The notes beneath the pieces are model-generated. The model did no database searches. It was not told where the DNA came from and saw only the letters and a list, made by a program, of their open reading frames with translations. The position numbers and the translations under genes were made by a program. Positions 1 to 5,257 of a stretch of 8,220 nucleotides of DNA are shown here, piece by piece (position 1 is the first letter of the stretch; each line of letters starts with the position of its first letter). The stretch covers positions 1-8,220 of the forward strand of contig JALOBX010000015.1 in assembly GCA_023228065.1 (NCBI GenBank), given 5' to 3'. Origin of the DNA: Candidatus Pacearchaeota archaeon. GTDB taxonomy: Archaea > Nanoarchaeota > Nanoarchaeia > Pacearchaeales > GW2011-AR1.

Positions 1-187
1 AAATTGAATAAAAACGAAATATAACTCCAGAGTTTGGATCACCAGTAACGTTTATGTTTACAATACTACTATTGCTTGAGTCTGCAGAAATAGAAAGCGT
101 TGGTATCACAGCATGGGCATTTGAAGCGAAAGACAAGAGAACAAAGGAAACAAGAACAAAAAGGGATAGTTTTTTAAAGATATTCAT
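1..187 (-). CDS. N-terminal part of a secreted or surface protein with a signal peptide (3' end beyond window)
   Basis: The reading frame starts at the ATG complementary to 185-187 and runs open off the left edge (62 codons seen). The first 26 residues form a textbook Sec signal peptide: a lysine-containing start (MNIFKK), a hydrophobic core (LSLFVLVSFVLLSF) and a small-residue end (SNAHA) that gives an AxA cleavage site after residue 26. The mature part is rich in Ser, Asn, Thr and Val and alternates in a beta-strand pattern (TLSISADSSNSSIVNINVTGDP), like the first strands of an Ig- or fibronectin-like surface domain. That domain is inferred, not proven. There is no Shine-Dalgarno site, but an extended -10 box lies about 43 bases upstream, so it probably has its own promoter rather than depending only on the operon to its right. 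No specific function can be assigned. Confidence 0.8.
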   Translation of the reverse strand, partial: MNIFKKLSLFVLVSFVLLSFASNAHAVIPTLSISADSSNSSIVNINVTGDPNSGVIFRFYSI

Positions 188-229
188 ATTTATTATTTTA
201 GATTGATAAAATTCTCACGTTATCCCCCA

Positions 230-238
230 ATTATATCA
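230..238 (-). promoter_or_regulatory. Extended -10 promoter for the signal-peptide gene
   Basis: On the minus strand the sequence reads TGATATAAT (TATAAT at 235-230 preceded by TGA). This is a perfect extended -10. A possible -35 (TTGATA) lies about 20 bases upstream, which is too far to count. Transcription would start near 223, leaving a leader of about 36 bases without a Shine-Dalgarno site. The 13-mer TTGTGATATAATT here (241-229) is repeated exactly at the promoter of the 4485-4820 gene. Confidence 0.55.
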
Positions 239-266
239 CAAAAACACTTGGACTTTATCAACTTTA

Positions 267-554
267 TTACTTATCTTCTCTCGTTTCGTGCCAAACTTTT
301 ATAGCGTTTATCAAAGAGTCCAAAGAATCGCGAAGTTTCTTTTCTTCTATTTCAGTTAGAGGTAATTTTGAGTTTTTTATTGACTCAAGACGTTTAAAAT
401 AAAAATCATGAAGGGAGTCTATGTATTGTTTGAGCACATCTTCTCCCTTTTCCGAATCGTGTATAAACCAAGGAAGAAAAAACGATCTTGCATAAAATCC
501 GGAAATTTTATCCACGGAAGTTGTAAAAAAGTTTGAAGATATTGCGTATGACAT
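267..554 (-). CDS. Hypothetical 95-residue helical protein
   Basis: I do not recognise this protein. It begins with an aromatic, uncharged stretch (residues 1-32, with FYARSFFLPWFIH), followed by a charged region from about residue 34 to the end that looks alpha-helical (LKQYIDSLHDFYFKRLESIK, then EIEEKKLRDSLDSLINAIKVW). It has no signal peptide, cysteines or obvious catalytic motif, and is probably cytoplasmic. Its start lies 18 bases downstream of the radC stop codon on the same strand, so it is likely the last gene of the membrane protein - HAD - radC operon. No Shine-Dalgarno sequence precedes the ATG, so translation may depend on coupling or a weak start. Codon use and AT richness match the neighbours. 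The frame being full length with a sensible amphipathic pattern makes it likely real. Confidence 0.65.
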   Translation of the reverse strand: MSYAISSNFFTTSVDKISGFYARSFFLPWFIHDSEKGEDVLKQYIDSLHDFYFKRLESIKNSKLPLTEIEEKKLRDSLDSLINAIKVWHETREDK

Positions 555-572
555 ATAATATTTGATTAAAAT

Positions 573-1310
573 TTAATATTGAACTGGTATGCTAAAGAAA
601 TTATCTTTGGTTACAATGACATGATCCAAAAGATCTATTCCTAAAATCTTACCTACCTTGACCAGTTGCTCTGTGATATCTCTGTCTGCTTGACTTGGAT
701 TTATTTCACCGGAAGGATGATTGTGGACGAGTATGACTGCTACGGCTGAATATTCCAAGGCTGGTTTAAAAACTTCTCTTGGATGAATGATATTTGAATC
801 TACGGTTCCGATGGAGATAATTTCATCATGGATAACTTTGTGATGCGCATTCAGATATATGCCTCTTAAATTTTCTTTTGGCAGTTCTCTCATATCTTTC
901 ACATATTCAAAAACATCTTTAGCGGTTCTTATCATAGACAGACCATTTTCATTTTTTGAAAAGAATCTTCTTCCGAGTTCACTACAGGCTATAAGCTGTA
1001 TAGCTTTTATGAGAGGAATATCCAAATCCTTGGACAGAATTTGTGGGTTTTTCTGGCTGACCAAGCCTTTTTCTCCGTATTCTTTCAATATCCTTTCGGA
1101 CATAGCCAACACTTCTTCTTTCTTTGACCCTGTCCCCAGTACAATAGCCAAAAGTTCTGCCACTGAAAGGCAAGAAGCTCCATTGTTCATTAGTTTTTCA
1201 CGAGGTTTTTCTTCCGACGGAAGATCACGAATCTTTAGAGTATATGTTTTGGTAAAATTATCTAAAATCAAACTGTTGTCACAAAATTTATAATTATTTA
1301 AAGTTTTCAT
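573..1310 (-). CDS. radC: RadC family JAMM/MPN-domain protein (UPF0758)
   Basis: This is a RadC-type protein of 245 residues from the ATG at 1310. The C-terminal half carries the JAMM metalloprotease-like zinc motif: Glu179 in REVF, then HNHPSGEINPSQADRD with His196, His198, Ser200 and Asp209, all expected metal-site residues. The N-terminal half (about residues 30-115, REKLMNNGASCLSVAELLAIVLGTG) is the helix-hairpin-helix-like UPF0758 region. About 20 extra residues precede the usual family start. A TTG codon at 1334 would extend it by eight residues, but the ATG at 1310 has GGAGAG six bases upstream and is preferred. The role is unsettled: RadC was named for DNA repair but is not clearly required for it, and relatives often occur in accessory DNA. 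It lies 53 bases after the HAD gene and 18 bases before the 95-residue gene, on the same strand. Confidence 0.95.
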   Translation of the reverse strand: MKTLNNYKFCDNSLILDNFTKTYTLKIRDLPSEEKPREKLMNNGASCLSVAELLAIVLGTGSKKEEVLAMSERILKEYGEKGLVSQKNPQILSKDLDIPLIKAIQLIACSELGRRFFSKNENGLSMIRTAKDVFEYVKDMRELPKENLRGIYLNAHHKVIHDEIISIGTVDSNIIHPREVFKPALEYSAVAVILVHNHPSGEINPSQADRDITEQLVKVGKILGIDLLDHVIVTKDNFFSIPVQY

Positions 1311-1316
1311 ATTTTT

Positions 1317-1322
1317 CTCTCC
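1317..1322 (-). promoter_or_regulatory. Shine-Dalgarno site deciding the radC start
   Basis: GGAGAG on the minus strand ends six bases before the ATG at 1310. It lies inside the possible TTG-started extension, so it argues for the shorter 245-residue product. It is one of few clear Shine-Dalgarno sites in the window. Confidence 0.7.
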
Positions 1323-1363
1323 ATATTTTACCAAATATAAAAAATAAAATCCAATAAGAAGAG

Positions 1364-1993
1364 TTAAGAATTAAAAATAAAATCTTTTAATTCTTCGAAC
1401 GAATCCACGATCTTAATGAGATTTTTGTGCTTTTCTCTCGTAAAATAGCTTCTATCATGTTGTCCCCAAGTGACTGCAACAGTCGGAATATTTGCGATAT
1501 CAGCTTCTTTTATGTCCCCTAGTGTATCTGTAATAAATAAGCAGTCTTCATTATTTAAATCATACTTTTCTTTTATAATCTTAAATTTTTCTACTTTGCT
1601 TGTTGACACTTCCGCTGTCGCGATAAAATCAAACAAAGAAATTACATTGGAACGCTCAAGAAGAGGTAAACAAGCATGGTTGTAGGATGAAGTATTGAGA
1701 GCGAGAATATATCCACTTTGGTGAAGTCCTTTGAGCAATTCCTTTGAGCCTATATACATAGGAATTGTGGATTTATTTTTTGAATACAGTAATTTTCGTT
1801 TAGCTTCTTCCTCTTTTGTTTCTATTTTTTTTGATATTGAAACTTTCTTGATTTCTTCATGAAAATTACCACATGCCAATTTTTGAAATATTTCCTTGGT
1901 AAAACCCGGATACATATCAAGCATGTTTTTCTCTATAGCATCGATAGAGTCAAACAGCACGCCGTCTAAATCAAAAACTATTATTTTCTTCAT
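1364..1993 (-). CDS. HAD superfamily phosphatase (phosphoglycolate phosphatase / beta-phosphoglucomutase-like)
   Basis: This 209-residue protein has all four HAD motifs. Motif I is DLDGVLFDS with nucleophile Asp8 and acid/base Asp10; motif II is Thr101 in LNTSS; the motif III lysine is Lys133 or Lys136 in STSKVEKFK; motif IV is ITDTLGDIKEAD with Asp156 and Asp160 for magnesium. The helical stretch between motifs I and II (about residues 16-90) is the C1-type cap of the phosphoglycolate phosphatase/beta-phosphoglucomutase group. The substrate cannot be read from sequence; a small phosphate ester is likely, and a cytoplasmic metal-dependent phosphatase is the safe call. It starts 21 bases after the membrane-protein stop and ends 53 bases before radC, so it is probably the second gene of that operon. 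There is no Shine-Dalgarno site. A TATACT box 10 bases upstream of the ATG could be an internal promoter, but this is weak. Confidence 0.93.
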   Translation of the reverse strand: MKKIIVFDLDGVLFDSIDAIEKNMLDMYPGFTKEIFQKLACGNFHEEIKKVSISKKIETKEEEAKRKLLYSKNKSTIPMYIGSKELLKGLHQSGYILALNTSSYNHACLPLLERSNVISLFDFIATAEVSTSKVEKFKIIKEKYDLNNEDCLFITDTLGDIKEADIANIPTVAVTWGQHDRSYFTREKHKNLIKIVDSFEELKDFIFNS

Positions 1994-2014
1994 AATTATA
2001 AGTATATAGTAATT

Positions 2015-2782
2015 TTAAAATATACCTATACTTGCGAGATAATAACCAAGATAGGCCAACGCACCCGTGATCGCAAGGGCTAGTAAAACTTTAAAAATAT
2101 CTATTATCCCCTTTATAAACATAAAACTATGTTTATTCTGAATAATTTCCTTTTTCTCCGATACTACAGCTTCGGCCACGGGCACATACGGAGAATTATT
2201 TTTAATAAACAAACATTTTGAGTCTGTTTGCTGTATATTATTATCAACAATAAGTTTTCTCAATTCGGCATAATATTCCTGATTATGATACATAGGTAAG
2301 TGGAGCATTTGATTTTTACTATTTTTCTCAAAATAAATTATTAGACCGTTGTTCGCATACATATACATGGACTTTCTTGGCATAGATTTTGCCTCGTCGG
2401 GGTAAACCCCTTTCATAATGGATGCTCCCAGAAAGACACCTCTGATATCAGAATAAGGTATAATTTTGTTTTTATATAAAAAGAAAAGAGAAAAACTCGG
2501 AAAACGGTAGATTATTTCTCTGTTGGTGAAAGAGACAGTTCCTTTGTATGCCATCCAAAAAGTCCACATACAGGCTTGTCCGGAAGGAATAAATAACAGA
2601 GCTATTGCCAATCCAACATAACCGGAAGCGATATTTAGTGCAGGATTGCCTCCCCAAAAACTGATTATAGCTTCAATTAAAAAAGCTACTCCAACCAAAT
2701 AAAAAGCAAGTCCTAAAATAAAATTTACAAAAAACAATATCCATAAATGATCCTTCCAAAACTTTGGTTTATAGATTTGCAT
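2015..2782 (-). CDS. Three-segment membrane protein, possible PH-like (DUF304-type) middle
   Basis: This 255-residue protein has two long hydrophobic segments near the N-terminus (about residues 13-41 and 51-79) and one at the C-terminus (about 220-253). The soluble middle (about 82-185) alternates beta-strand-like runs such as GTVSFTNREIIYRFPSF, NKIIPYSDIRGVFLGAS and GLIIYFEKN. The order 'strand - T/N-R - strand - I-P-Y-S-D-I' resembles bacterial PH domains (bPH/DUF304), which often follow paired membrane helices. This is pattern resemblance, not a proven match. The function is unknown; a membrane scaffold or signalling role is possible. It is the first gene of the probable operon that continues with the HAD, radC and 95-residue genes. 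Tandem -10 boxes lie just upstream, and there is no Shine-Dalgarno site. Confidence 0.85.
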   Translation of the reverse strand: MQIYKPKFWKDHLWILFFVNFILGLAFYLVGVAFLIEAIISFWGGNPALNIASGYVGLAIALLFIPSGQACMWTFWMAYKGTVSFTNREIIYRFPSFSLFFLYKNKIIPYSDIRGVFLGASIMKGVYPDEAKSMPRKSMYMYANNGLIIYFEKNSKNQMLHLPMYHNQEYYAELRKLIVDNNIQQTDSKCLFIKNNSPYVPVAEAVVSEKKEIIQNKHSFMFIKGIIDIFKVLLALAITGALAYLGYYLASIGIF

Positions 2783-2793
2783 AAATGAATTTA

Positions 2794-2804
2794 ATTATAT
2801 TATA
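2794..2804 (-). promoter_or_regulatory. Overlapping -10 boxes for the membrane protein operon
   Basis: The minus strand reads TATAATATAAT across 2804-2794: two TATAAT hexamers sharing one T. No convincing -35 lies at 16-18 bases. Either box would start transcription roughly 5-10 bases before the ATG at 2782, giving a very short leader. It faces away from the hemerythrin promoter. Confidence 0.5.
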
Positions 2805-2833
2805 CACCAAAGTTAGCCAAGACTATGTGGGGT

Positions 2834-2862
2834 TTGATTGCCATAATATATAATGATATTAT
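2834..2862 (+). promoter_or_regulatory. Promoter of the hemerythrin gene
   Basis: TTGATT (2834-2839), a 17-base spacer and TATTAT (2857-2862), with TGA directly before the -10 (an extended -10). The start point would be near 2869, leaving a leader of about 27 bases. A nearer TATAAT at 2849-2854 has no -35 at a suitable distance. Confidence 0.6.
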
Positions 2863-2895
2863 AAGTGCGTTATCAGGTTTTTAACAAAAAATATT

Positions 2896-3327
2896 ATGAA
2901 ATACGATAAATTCGTGTGGGATGATAGTTATAGCGTCAATGTAAAGCTTATAGACGAACAACACAAACATTTTTTTGAAATAGTAAATCAATCTTTTGAT
3001 CTGCTGGAAACCGATCCTCAAAATAGAGCCAAAATCTTTGCAGTAATAGACGAGTTGATCGCATACGGTAAATTCCATTTATCTACAGAAGAAAGATACT
3101 TTGAGCAATTTAATTTTATACATAGTAAAGAACATATCAGATCACACAATATATTCAGAGAAAAAGTTGATTTATATTTATTATACTTAAAAAACATAAA
3201 AATTACTGACAATGTAGAAGATCTTGCCGCTGCCGTAACAAATTTTTCCAAGAATTGGCTATCACAGCACATCCTTATCTCTGACAAAGAATATATCACC
3301 CTGTTTAACGAGAACGGGCTTAAATAA
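2896..3327 (+). CDS. Bacteriohemerythrin (hemerythrin-like O2-binding di-iron protein)
   Basis: This is a single-domain hemerythrin of 143 residues, slightly longer than the usual 130-140. All seven di-iron ligands are present with the family spacing: His23 (LIDEQHKHF), His61 and Glu65 (HLSTEE), His80 and His84 (HIRSH), and His125 and Asp130 (HILISD). The opening W-D-D-S-Y-S-V-N is the typical N-terminal arm. Such proteins bind O2 reversibly at a carboxylate- and oxo-bridged iron pair. In bacteria they are linked to oxygen storage, delivery, sensing or detoxification, and the exact role here cannot be told. It is cytoplasmic, with no fused sensor or output domain. It has its own promoter in the divergent region, no good Shine-Dalgarno site (an AGG lies about 20 bases before the ATG), and ends five bases before the end of the convergent chorismate mutase gene. 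Confidence 0.95.
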   Translation: MKYDKFVWDDSYSVNVKLIDEQHKHFFEIVNQSFDLLETDPQNRAKIFAVIDELIAYGKFHLSTEERYFEQFNFIHSKEHIRSHNIFREKVDLYLLYLKNIKITDNVEDLAAAVTNFSKNWLSQHILISDKEYITLFNENGLK

Positions 3328-3332
3328 GATTT

Positions 3333-3638
3333 TTATTCACCTATAACTCCCTTTTCTATTCTGTGTGCGTCTTCTATAATAAGTTTCATTATCTTTTCGG
3401 CCAAATCGGGGCTGACAGACAATTCTTCAGCTATAGCTCTTCTGCTTTCTATGACCATCTTTTCCCTGTCCGGCTGAAATCTAGGAATATTTTTTATTTT
3501 CTTGTATTGTGCCACCTGGGGTATCAGTGCCATTCTCTCGGCAAGGACCGAAAGAAGTTTTTTGTCTAGAGAATCTATTTTTTCTCGCAATTCATCCAAA
3601 TTTGGAATTTTTTCTTCTGTTCCTTCCGGTGATTTCAT
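3333..3638 (-). CDS. Stand-alone chorismate mutase, AroQ (type II) fold
   Basis: The 101-residue product from the ATG at 3638 is almost entirely an AroQ domain, which converts chorismate to prephenate for Phe/Tyr synthesis. Numbering from that ATG, it matches the E. coli enzyme in order and spacing: Arg18 (Arg11), Arg35 (Arg28), Lys46 (Lys39), Arg58 (Arg51) and Glu59 (Glu52). In the last helix IIEDAHRIEKG aligns with IIEDSVLTQQA, so Ser84 is Ala and Gln88 is Glu95. Glu at this place is known in yeast chorismate mutase and changes pH dependence in E. coli mutants. A TTG at 3647 would add three residues, but it overlaps the likely transcription start, so the ATG is preferred. No prephenate dehydratase or dehydrogenase domain is attached and no other shikimate gene is nearby. 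There is no Shine-Dalgarno site. Confidence 0.9.
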   Translation of the reverse strand: MKSPEGTEEKIPNLDELREKIDSLDKKLLSVLAERMALIPQVAQYKKIKNIPRFQPDREKMVIESRRAIAEELSVSPDLAEKIMKLIIEDAHRIEKGVIGE

Positions 3639-3647
3639 ATAGGTCAA

Positions 3648-3676
3648 ATTATAGATTAAATATATCGTTTATACAA
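3648..3676 (-). promoter_or_regulatory. Promoter giving a near-leaderless chorismate mutase mRNA
   Basis: Minus strand TTGTAT (3676-3671), 17 bases, TATAAT (3653-3648). Transcription would begin near 3641, only about three bases before the ATG at 3638 and downstream of the alternative TTG at 3647. This favours both a leaderless message and the ATG start. Confidence 0.6.
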
Positions 3677-3694
3677 TATTTATGAAAAATAATA

Positions 3695-3796
3695 CTAAAA
3701 GATATTTTTCCACCAAGGAAGTTTATTATCTATTACTATAATATCAAGGTTCACCAATTGTCCCGGTTTTGGCTTAAATTTCTTTTCTTTTTTCAT
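3695..3796 (-). CDS. Possible 33-residue ORF between the Nudix-like and chorismate mutase genes
   Basis: An ATG at 3796 opens 33 codons ending in TAG. The peptide starts very basic (MKKEKKFKPKPGQLV), continues with a hydrophobic strand (NLDIIVIDN) and ends in KLPWWKNIF. It lies 40 bases after the Nudix-like gene on the same strand, with no Shine-Dalgarno site and no -10 box of its own, so expression would need read-through. From memory, an F-K-P-K-P-G-Q opening resembles the start of some Nudix proteins in these bacteria, which would make it a decayed N-terminal remnant; other frames meet stops within a few codons of this motif. It may be a real micro-protein, a remnant or chance. I cannot name a function. 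Confidence 0.35.
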   Translation of the reverse strand: MKKEKKFKPKPGQLVNLDIIVIDNKLPWWKNIF

Positions 3797-3836
3797 ATAG
3801 TTTTACTTTTTAAGAAATCGTGTTTTGTGTTTATTT

Positions 3837-4415
3837 TTATTTCGACACTTCTTCCCACACAAAATATGTACTTAGACCCTCTTGTTCTTCTATATATCCG
3901 TTTGGATTAAATTGTTCAACATTCAACAATGCTTGAAATTTATAAATAACATACTGTGTTTGTAAACCCGGATAACTTGGTGAGGTTTTTATTTCATCTT
4001 TCATTCCAACTTTTGTTAAAGCAATATCACCACTTATACCCAATTCTTCTTGTATACCACGGATCATAGTATCTTTTGGATCTTCATCTGGTTTCATTTT
4101 TTCAGAAACCGTGATACCTAAATCTCTGCGTCTTTCACGTCCATCTTTAAAAACCTGTTTTTCTTCCTTGAGATGATATTTTTTACCTTCTGGGGATAAA
4201 AAATATATATCTGCATCACTAACAATGATTTTCCTTAAAAGTTCACCTGATTCATTATCTACTAAAAGCGTCTCCCCTCTTTCAATTTCCCTCTGAAGAT
4301 CTGTTGGTGTTTTTGCTTGACCTGTACCCCATTTAGATATATCAATTCCCGAATCTTCTAAATGTTTCTTTAAAGTATTAATAGCAGTTTCGTTTATTTT
4401 TTCCGGTTGTTCCAT
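3837..4415 (-). CDS. Nudix-like protein with degenerate Nudix box
   Basis: This 192-residue protein carries a recognisable Nudix signature at residues 105-127: Glu105 x5 Glu111 x7 Arg119-Gly-Ile-Gln-Glu123-Glu124-Leu-Gly126-Ile. The consensus is G-x5-E-x7-R-E-U-x-E-E-x-G-U, so the first Gly is Glu and the Glu after Arg is Gly. The two metal-binding glutamates of the EE pair are kept. The preceding ERRRDLGITVSEKMKP and following SYPGLQTQYVIYKF fit the strands around the box. The first 60 residues form a helical lead of unknown role (QREIERGETLLV). Nudix enzymes hydrolyse nucleoside diphosphates linked to another group; the substrate here is unknown and activity is only probable because of the two substitutions. 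A TATAAT box seven bases upstream of the ATG suggests a leaderless message. It is downstream of, and on the same strand as, the 4485-4820 gene. Confidence 0.8.
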   Translation of the reverse strand: MEQPEKINETAINTLKKHLEDSGIDISKWGTGQAKTPTDLQREIERGETLLVDNESGELLRKIIVSDADIYFLSPEGKKYHLKEEKQVFKDGRERRRDLGITVSEKMKPDEDPKDTMIRGIQEELGISGDIALTKVGMKDEIKTSPSYPGLQTQYVIYKFQALLNVEQFNPNGYIEEQEGLSTYFVWEEVSK

Positions 4416-4421
4416 GTAATT

Positions 4422-4427
4422 ATTATA
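4422..4427 (-). promoter_or_regulatory. -10 box giving a leaderless mRNA for the Nudix-like gene
   Basis: TATAAT on the minus strand (4427-4422) ends seven bases before the A of the ATG at 4415, so RNA would start at or within one base of the initiation codon. There is no recognisable -35, but the upstream stretch is very AT-rich. There is no Shine-Dalgarno site either. Confidence 0.5.
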
Positions 4428-4460
4428 TAAAACTTAAAAATATTTACTGATTGTATGGTA

Positions 4461-4477
4461 TAAAGTTGGAACCATTT
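4461..4477 (-). repeat. 3' box, copy 1 (after the first paralog)
   Basis: The minus strand reads AAATGGTTCCAACTTTA starting 7 bases after the TGA stop of the 4485-4820 gene. It differs at two positions from the box after the second paralog (7519-7535). ATGGT and ACCAT flank an 11-base loop here, but the hairpin is not kept in the other copies, so the sequence rather than a stem seems shared. Confidence 0.55.
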
Positions 4478-4484
4478 TATAAGA

Positions 4485-4820
4485 TCAATCTTCAGCCAAT
4501 CCACCTTCTGACAATCTGCGTCGAAGAGCATTATAATGAGTATAGTAAAAATCTTCTAACCCTTGAGCTAAAGCACACTTAAAGACAAGCTGTTCTTCGG
4601 GTATAAGTTTACTTAACATTTTTTCCCAAGTCTCACGATTGGTCTCTGCATGTTTAAGATGAGATTTTATACGATCTTCTAGAGCATCTGGTCTTTTGTC
4701 CATATAACCATTAACAAATTGTAACACTCGTTCGCCGGTGTGTATTTCTTTAACAAAAGGATCTACTTCCTTTTCTTCTCCACCACCGCCCTCAAAAGCA
4801 AATTCTGATTCACTGTTCAT
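4485..4820 (-). CDS. Conserved hypothetical protein, 111 residues, paralog A
   Basis: I do not recognise a named family. The protein has an acidic, glycine-rich disordered start (residues 1-20, EFAFEGGGGEEKEVD), then a helical body (residues 21-105) with conserved stretches VKEIHTGERVL, LKHAETNRETWEKML, KLIPEEQLVFKCAL and GLEDFYYTHYNALRRRL. It has one cysteine and no membrane segment or catalytic signature, and looks cytoplasmic. It is 79/111 identical without gaps to paralog B at 7543-7878, rising to 65/80 in residues 21-100, so the body is under constraint while the acidic tail drifts. The flanks are also conserved: about 30 bases before the ATG, an extended -10 at the same distance, and a shared 3' box. 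There is no Shine-Dalgarno site. The Nudix-like gene follows it on the same strand but has its own -10 box. The TGA stop shows standard code use. Confidence 0.85.
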   Translation of the reverse strand: MNSESEFAFEGGGGEEKEVDPFVKEIHTGERVLQFVNGYMDKRPDALEDRIKSHLKHAETNRETWEKMLSKLIPEEQLVFKCALAQGLEDFYYTHYNALRRRLSEGGLAED

Positions 4821-4858
4821 ATTATTTAATAAAATTAAACTGATAAAATATTGTAGAA

Positions 4859-4867
4859 ATTATATCA
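4859..4867 (-). promoter_or_regulatory. Extended -10 promoter of paralog A
   Basis: TGATATAAT on the minus strand, with TATAAT at 4864-4859. It begins 39 bases upstream of the ATG, the same distance as the TGTTATACT box of paralog B. No -35 is visible, as expected for an extended -10. The leader would be about 32 bases, and its ATG-proximal part is nearly identical in both paralogs. Confidence 0.6.
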
Positions 4868-4894
4868 CAATTGTTGTTTAGTGTTTGTTCCAAT

Positions 4895-4911
4895 TCACAT
4901 AATTTATGTGA
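4895..4911. promoter_or_regulatory. 17-bp perfect palindrome, candidate operator
   Basis: TCACATAA, one T, then TTATGTGA: an uninterrupted 8-1-8 palindrome that ends two bases before the -35 hexamer TTGACA at 4914. It also lies upstream of the divergent paralog A promoter (4859-4867). The position suits a dimeric regulator acting on the plus-strand gene, on paralog A, or on both. It has no T-run and is not a terminator. The half-site order is opposite to the CRP consensus (TGTGA-N6-TCACA), so a CRP site should not be assumed. Confidence 0.6.
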
Positions 4912-4913
4912 TA

Positions 4914-4942
4914 TTGACAATTCAGAATATATTGTCTAATAT
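4914..4942 (+). promoter_or_regulatory. Promoter of the small plus-strand gene
   Basis: A perfect -35 TTGACA (4914-4919), a 17-base spacer and -10 TAATAT (4937-4942, four of six matches). RNA would start near 4949, past an in-frame ATG at 4943, which therefore cannot be the translation start. Confidence 0.75.
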
Positions 4943-4978
4943 ATGAAATGGAACAGAATCGGTAAAAATAAAAAAGAA

Positions 4979-4987
4979 AGGGGTGAT
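4979..4987 (+). promoter_or_regulatory. Strong Shine-Dalgarno site deciding the start at 4991
   Basis: AGGGGTGAT is almost fully complementary to the 3' end of 16S rRNA (AUCACCUCCU) and sits three bases from the ATG at 4991, or about seven from the G-run. It fixes the start at 4991 rather than the upstream ATG at 4943. Confidence 0.8.
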
Positions 4988-4990
4988 CAC

Positions 4991-5236
4991 ATGCCAGCAC
5001 GGGTCGGAGTTCCACTAACGGACGAGGTGTTAGTGAATTTATCCAAGAAGGAAAGGATTTTTTGGAATGATTTTCTTGGAGAAGTTCAAAAGATAGTCCG
5101 GGCTCTCCCAGAGAAACGCACCGGCGAGGAGAAGCTGCCTCCGCATCTTCTCAAAAAATATCAAACTGCCCTTCGGAAGTATGACGGCGAAAAATATTGC
5201 CAGATGCGACAGATCAAGGCAATTTTCAATATTTAG
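4991..5236 (+). CDS. Small hypothetical protein, 81 residues, with complete expression signals
   Basis: The function is not recognised. From the ATG at 4991 the product begins MPARVGVPLTDEVLVNLSKK, is rich in charged residues (many Lys, Arg and Glu) and appears mostly helical (ERIFWNDFLGEVQKIVRAL; LPPHLLKKYQTALRKY). It has a net basic C-terminal half, one cysteine, and no signal peptide or membrane segment. The frame could be extended to 4943, but the promoter and Shine-Dalgarno site place the start at 4991. It is the only gene in this stretch on the plus strand and forms a closed single-gene unit: palindrome, TTGACA promoter, strong Shine-Dalgarno, gene and terminator. It is about 45% GC by count (111/246), well above the AT-rich neighbours, which suggests a separate origin. 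A small regulatory or nucleic-acid-binding protein is possible but unproven. Confidence 0.7.
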   Translation: MPARVGVPLTDEVLVNLSKKERIFWNDFLGEVQKIVRALPEKRTGEEKLPPHLLKKYQTALRKYDGEKYCQMRQIKAIFNI

Positions 5237-5257
5237 ACATGGGCAAATAATCAGTGG

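Noticed and set aside
859..1293. 144-codon plus-strand frame opposite radC
   Set aside because: It is a mirror of the convincing radC frame, with low-complexity Ser/Phe-rich translation and no start signals.
3319..3337. Bidirectional terminator between hemerythrin and chorismate mutase
   Set aside because: Only an AATAA/TTATT stem of five A-T pairs is present between the convergent ends.
4461..4477. The GGTTCCAA core looks like a tRNA T-loop
   Set aside because: No acceptor, D or anticodon stems can be folded around it, and the other copies do not complete one either.
4895..4911. CRP-type binding site
   Set aside because: The half-sites are TCACA-N7-TGTGA, the reverse order of the CRP consensus TGTGA-N6-TCACA; it is kept only as a generic palindrome.
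4943..4990. Upstream ATG extending the small plus-strand protein to 97 residues
   Set aside because: The predicted transcription start is near 4949, after this ATG, and the strong Shine-Dalgarno site serves the ATG at 4991.
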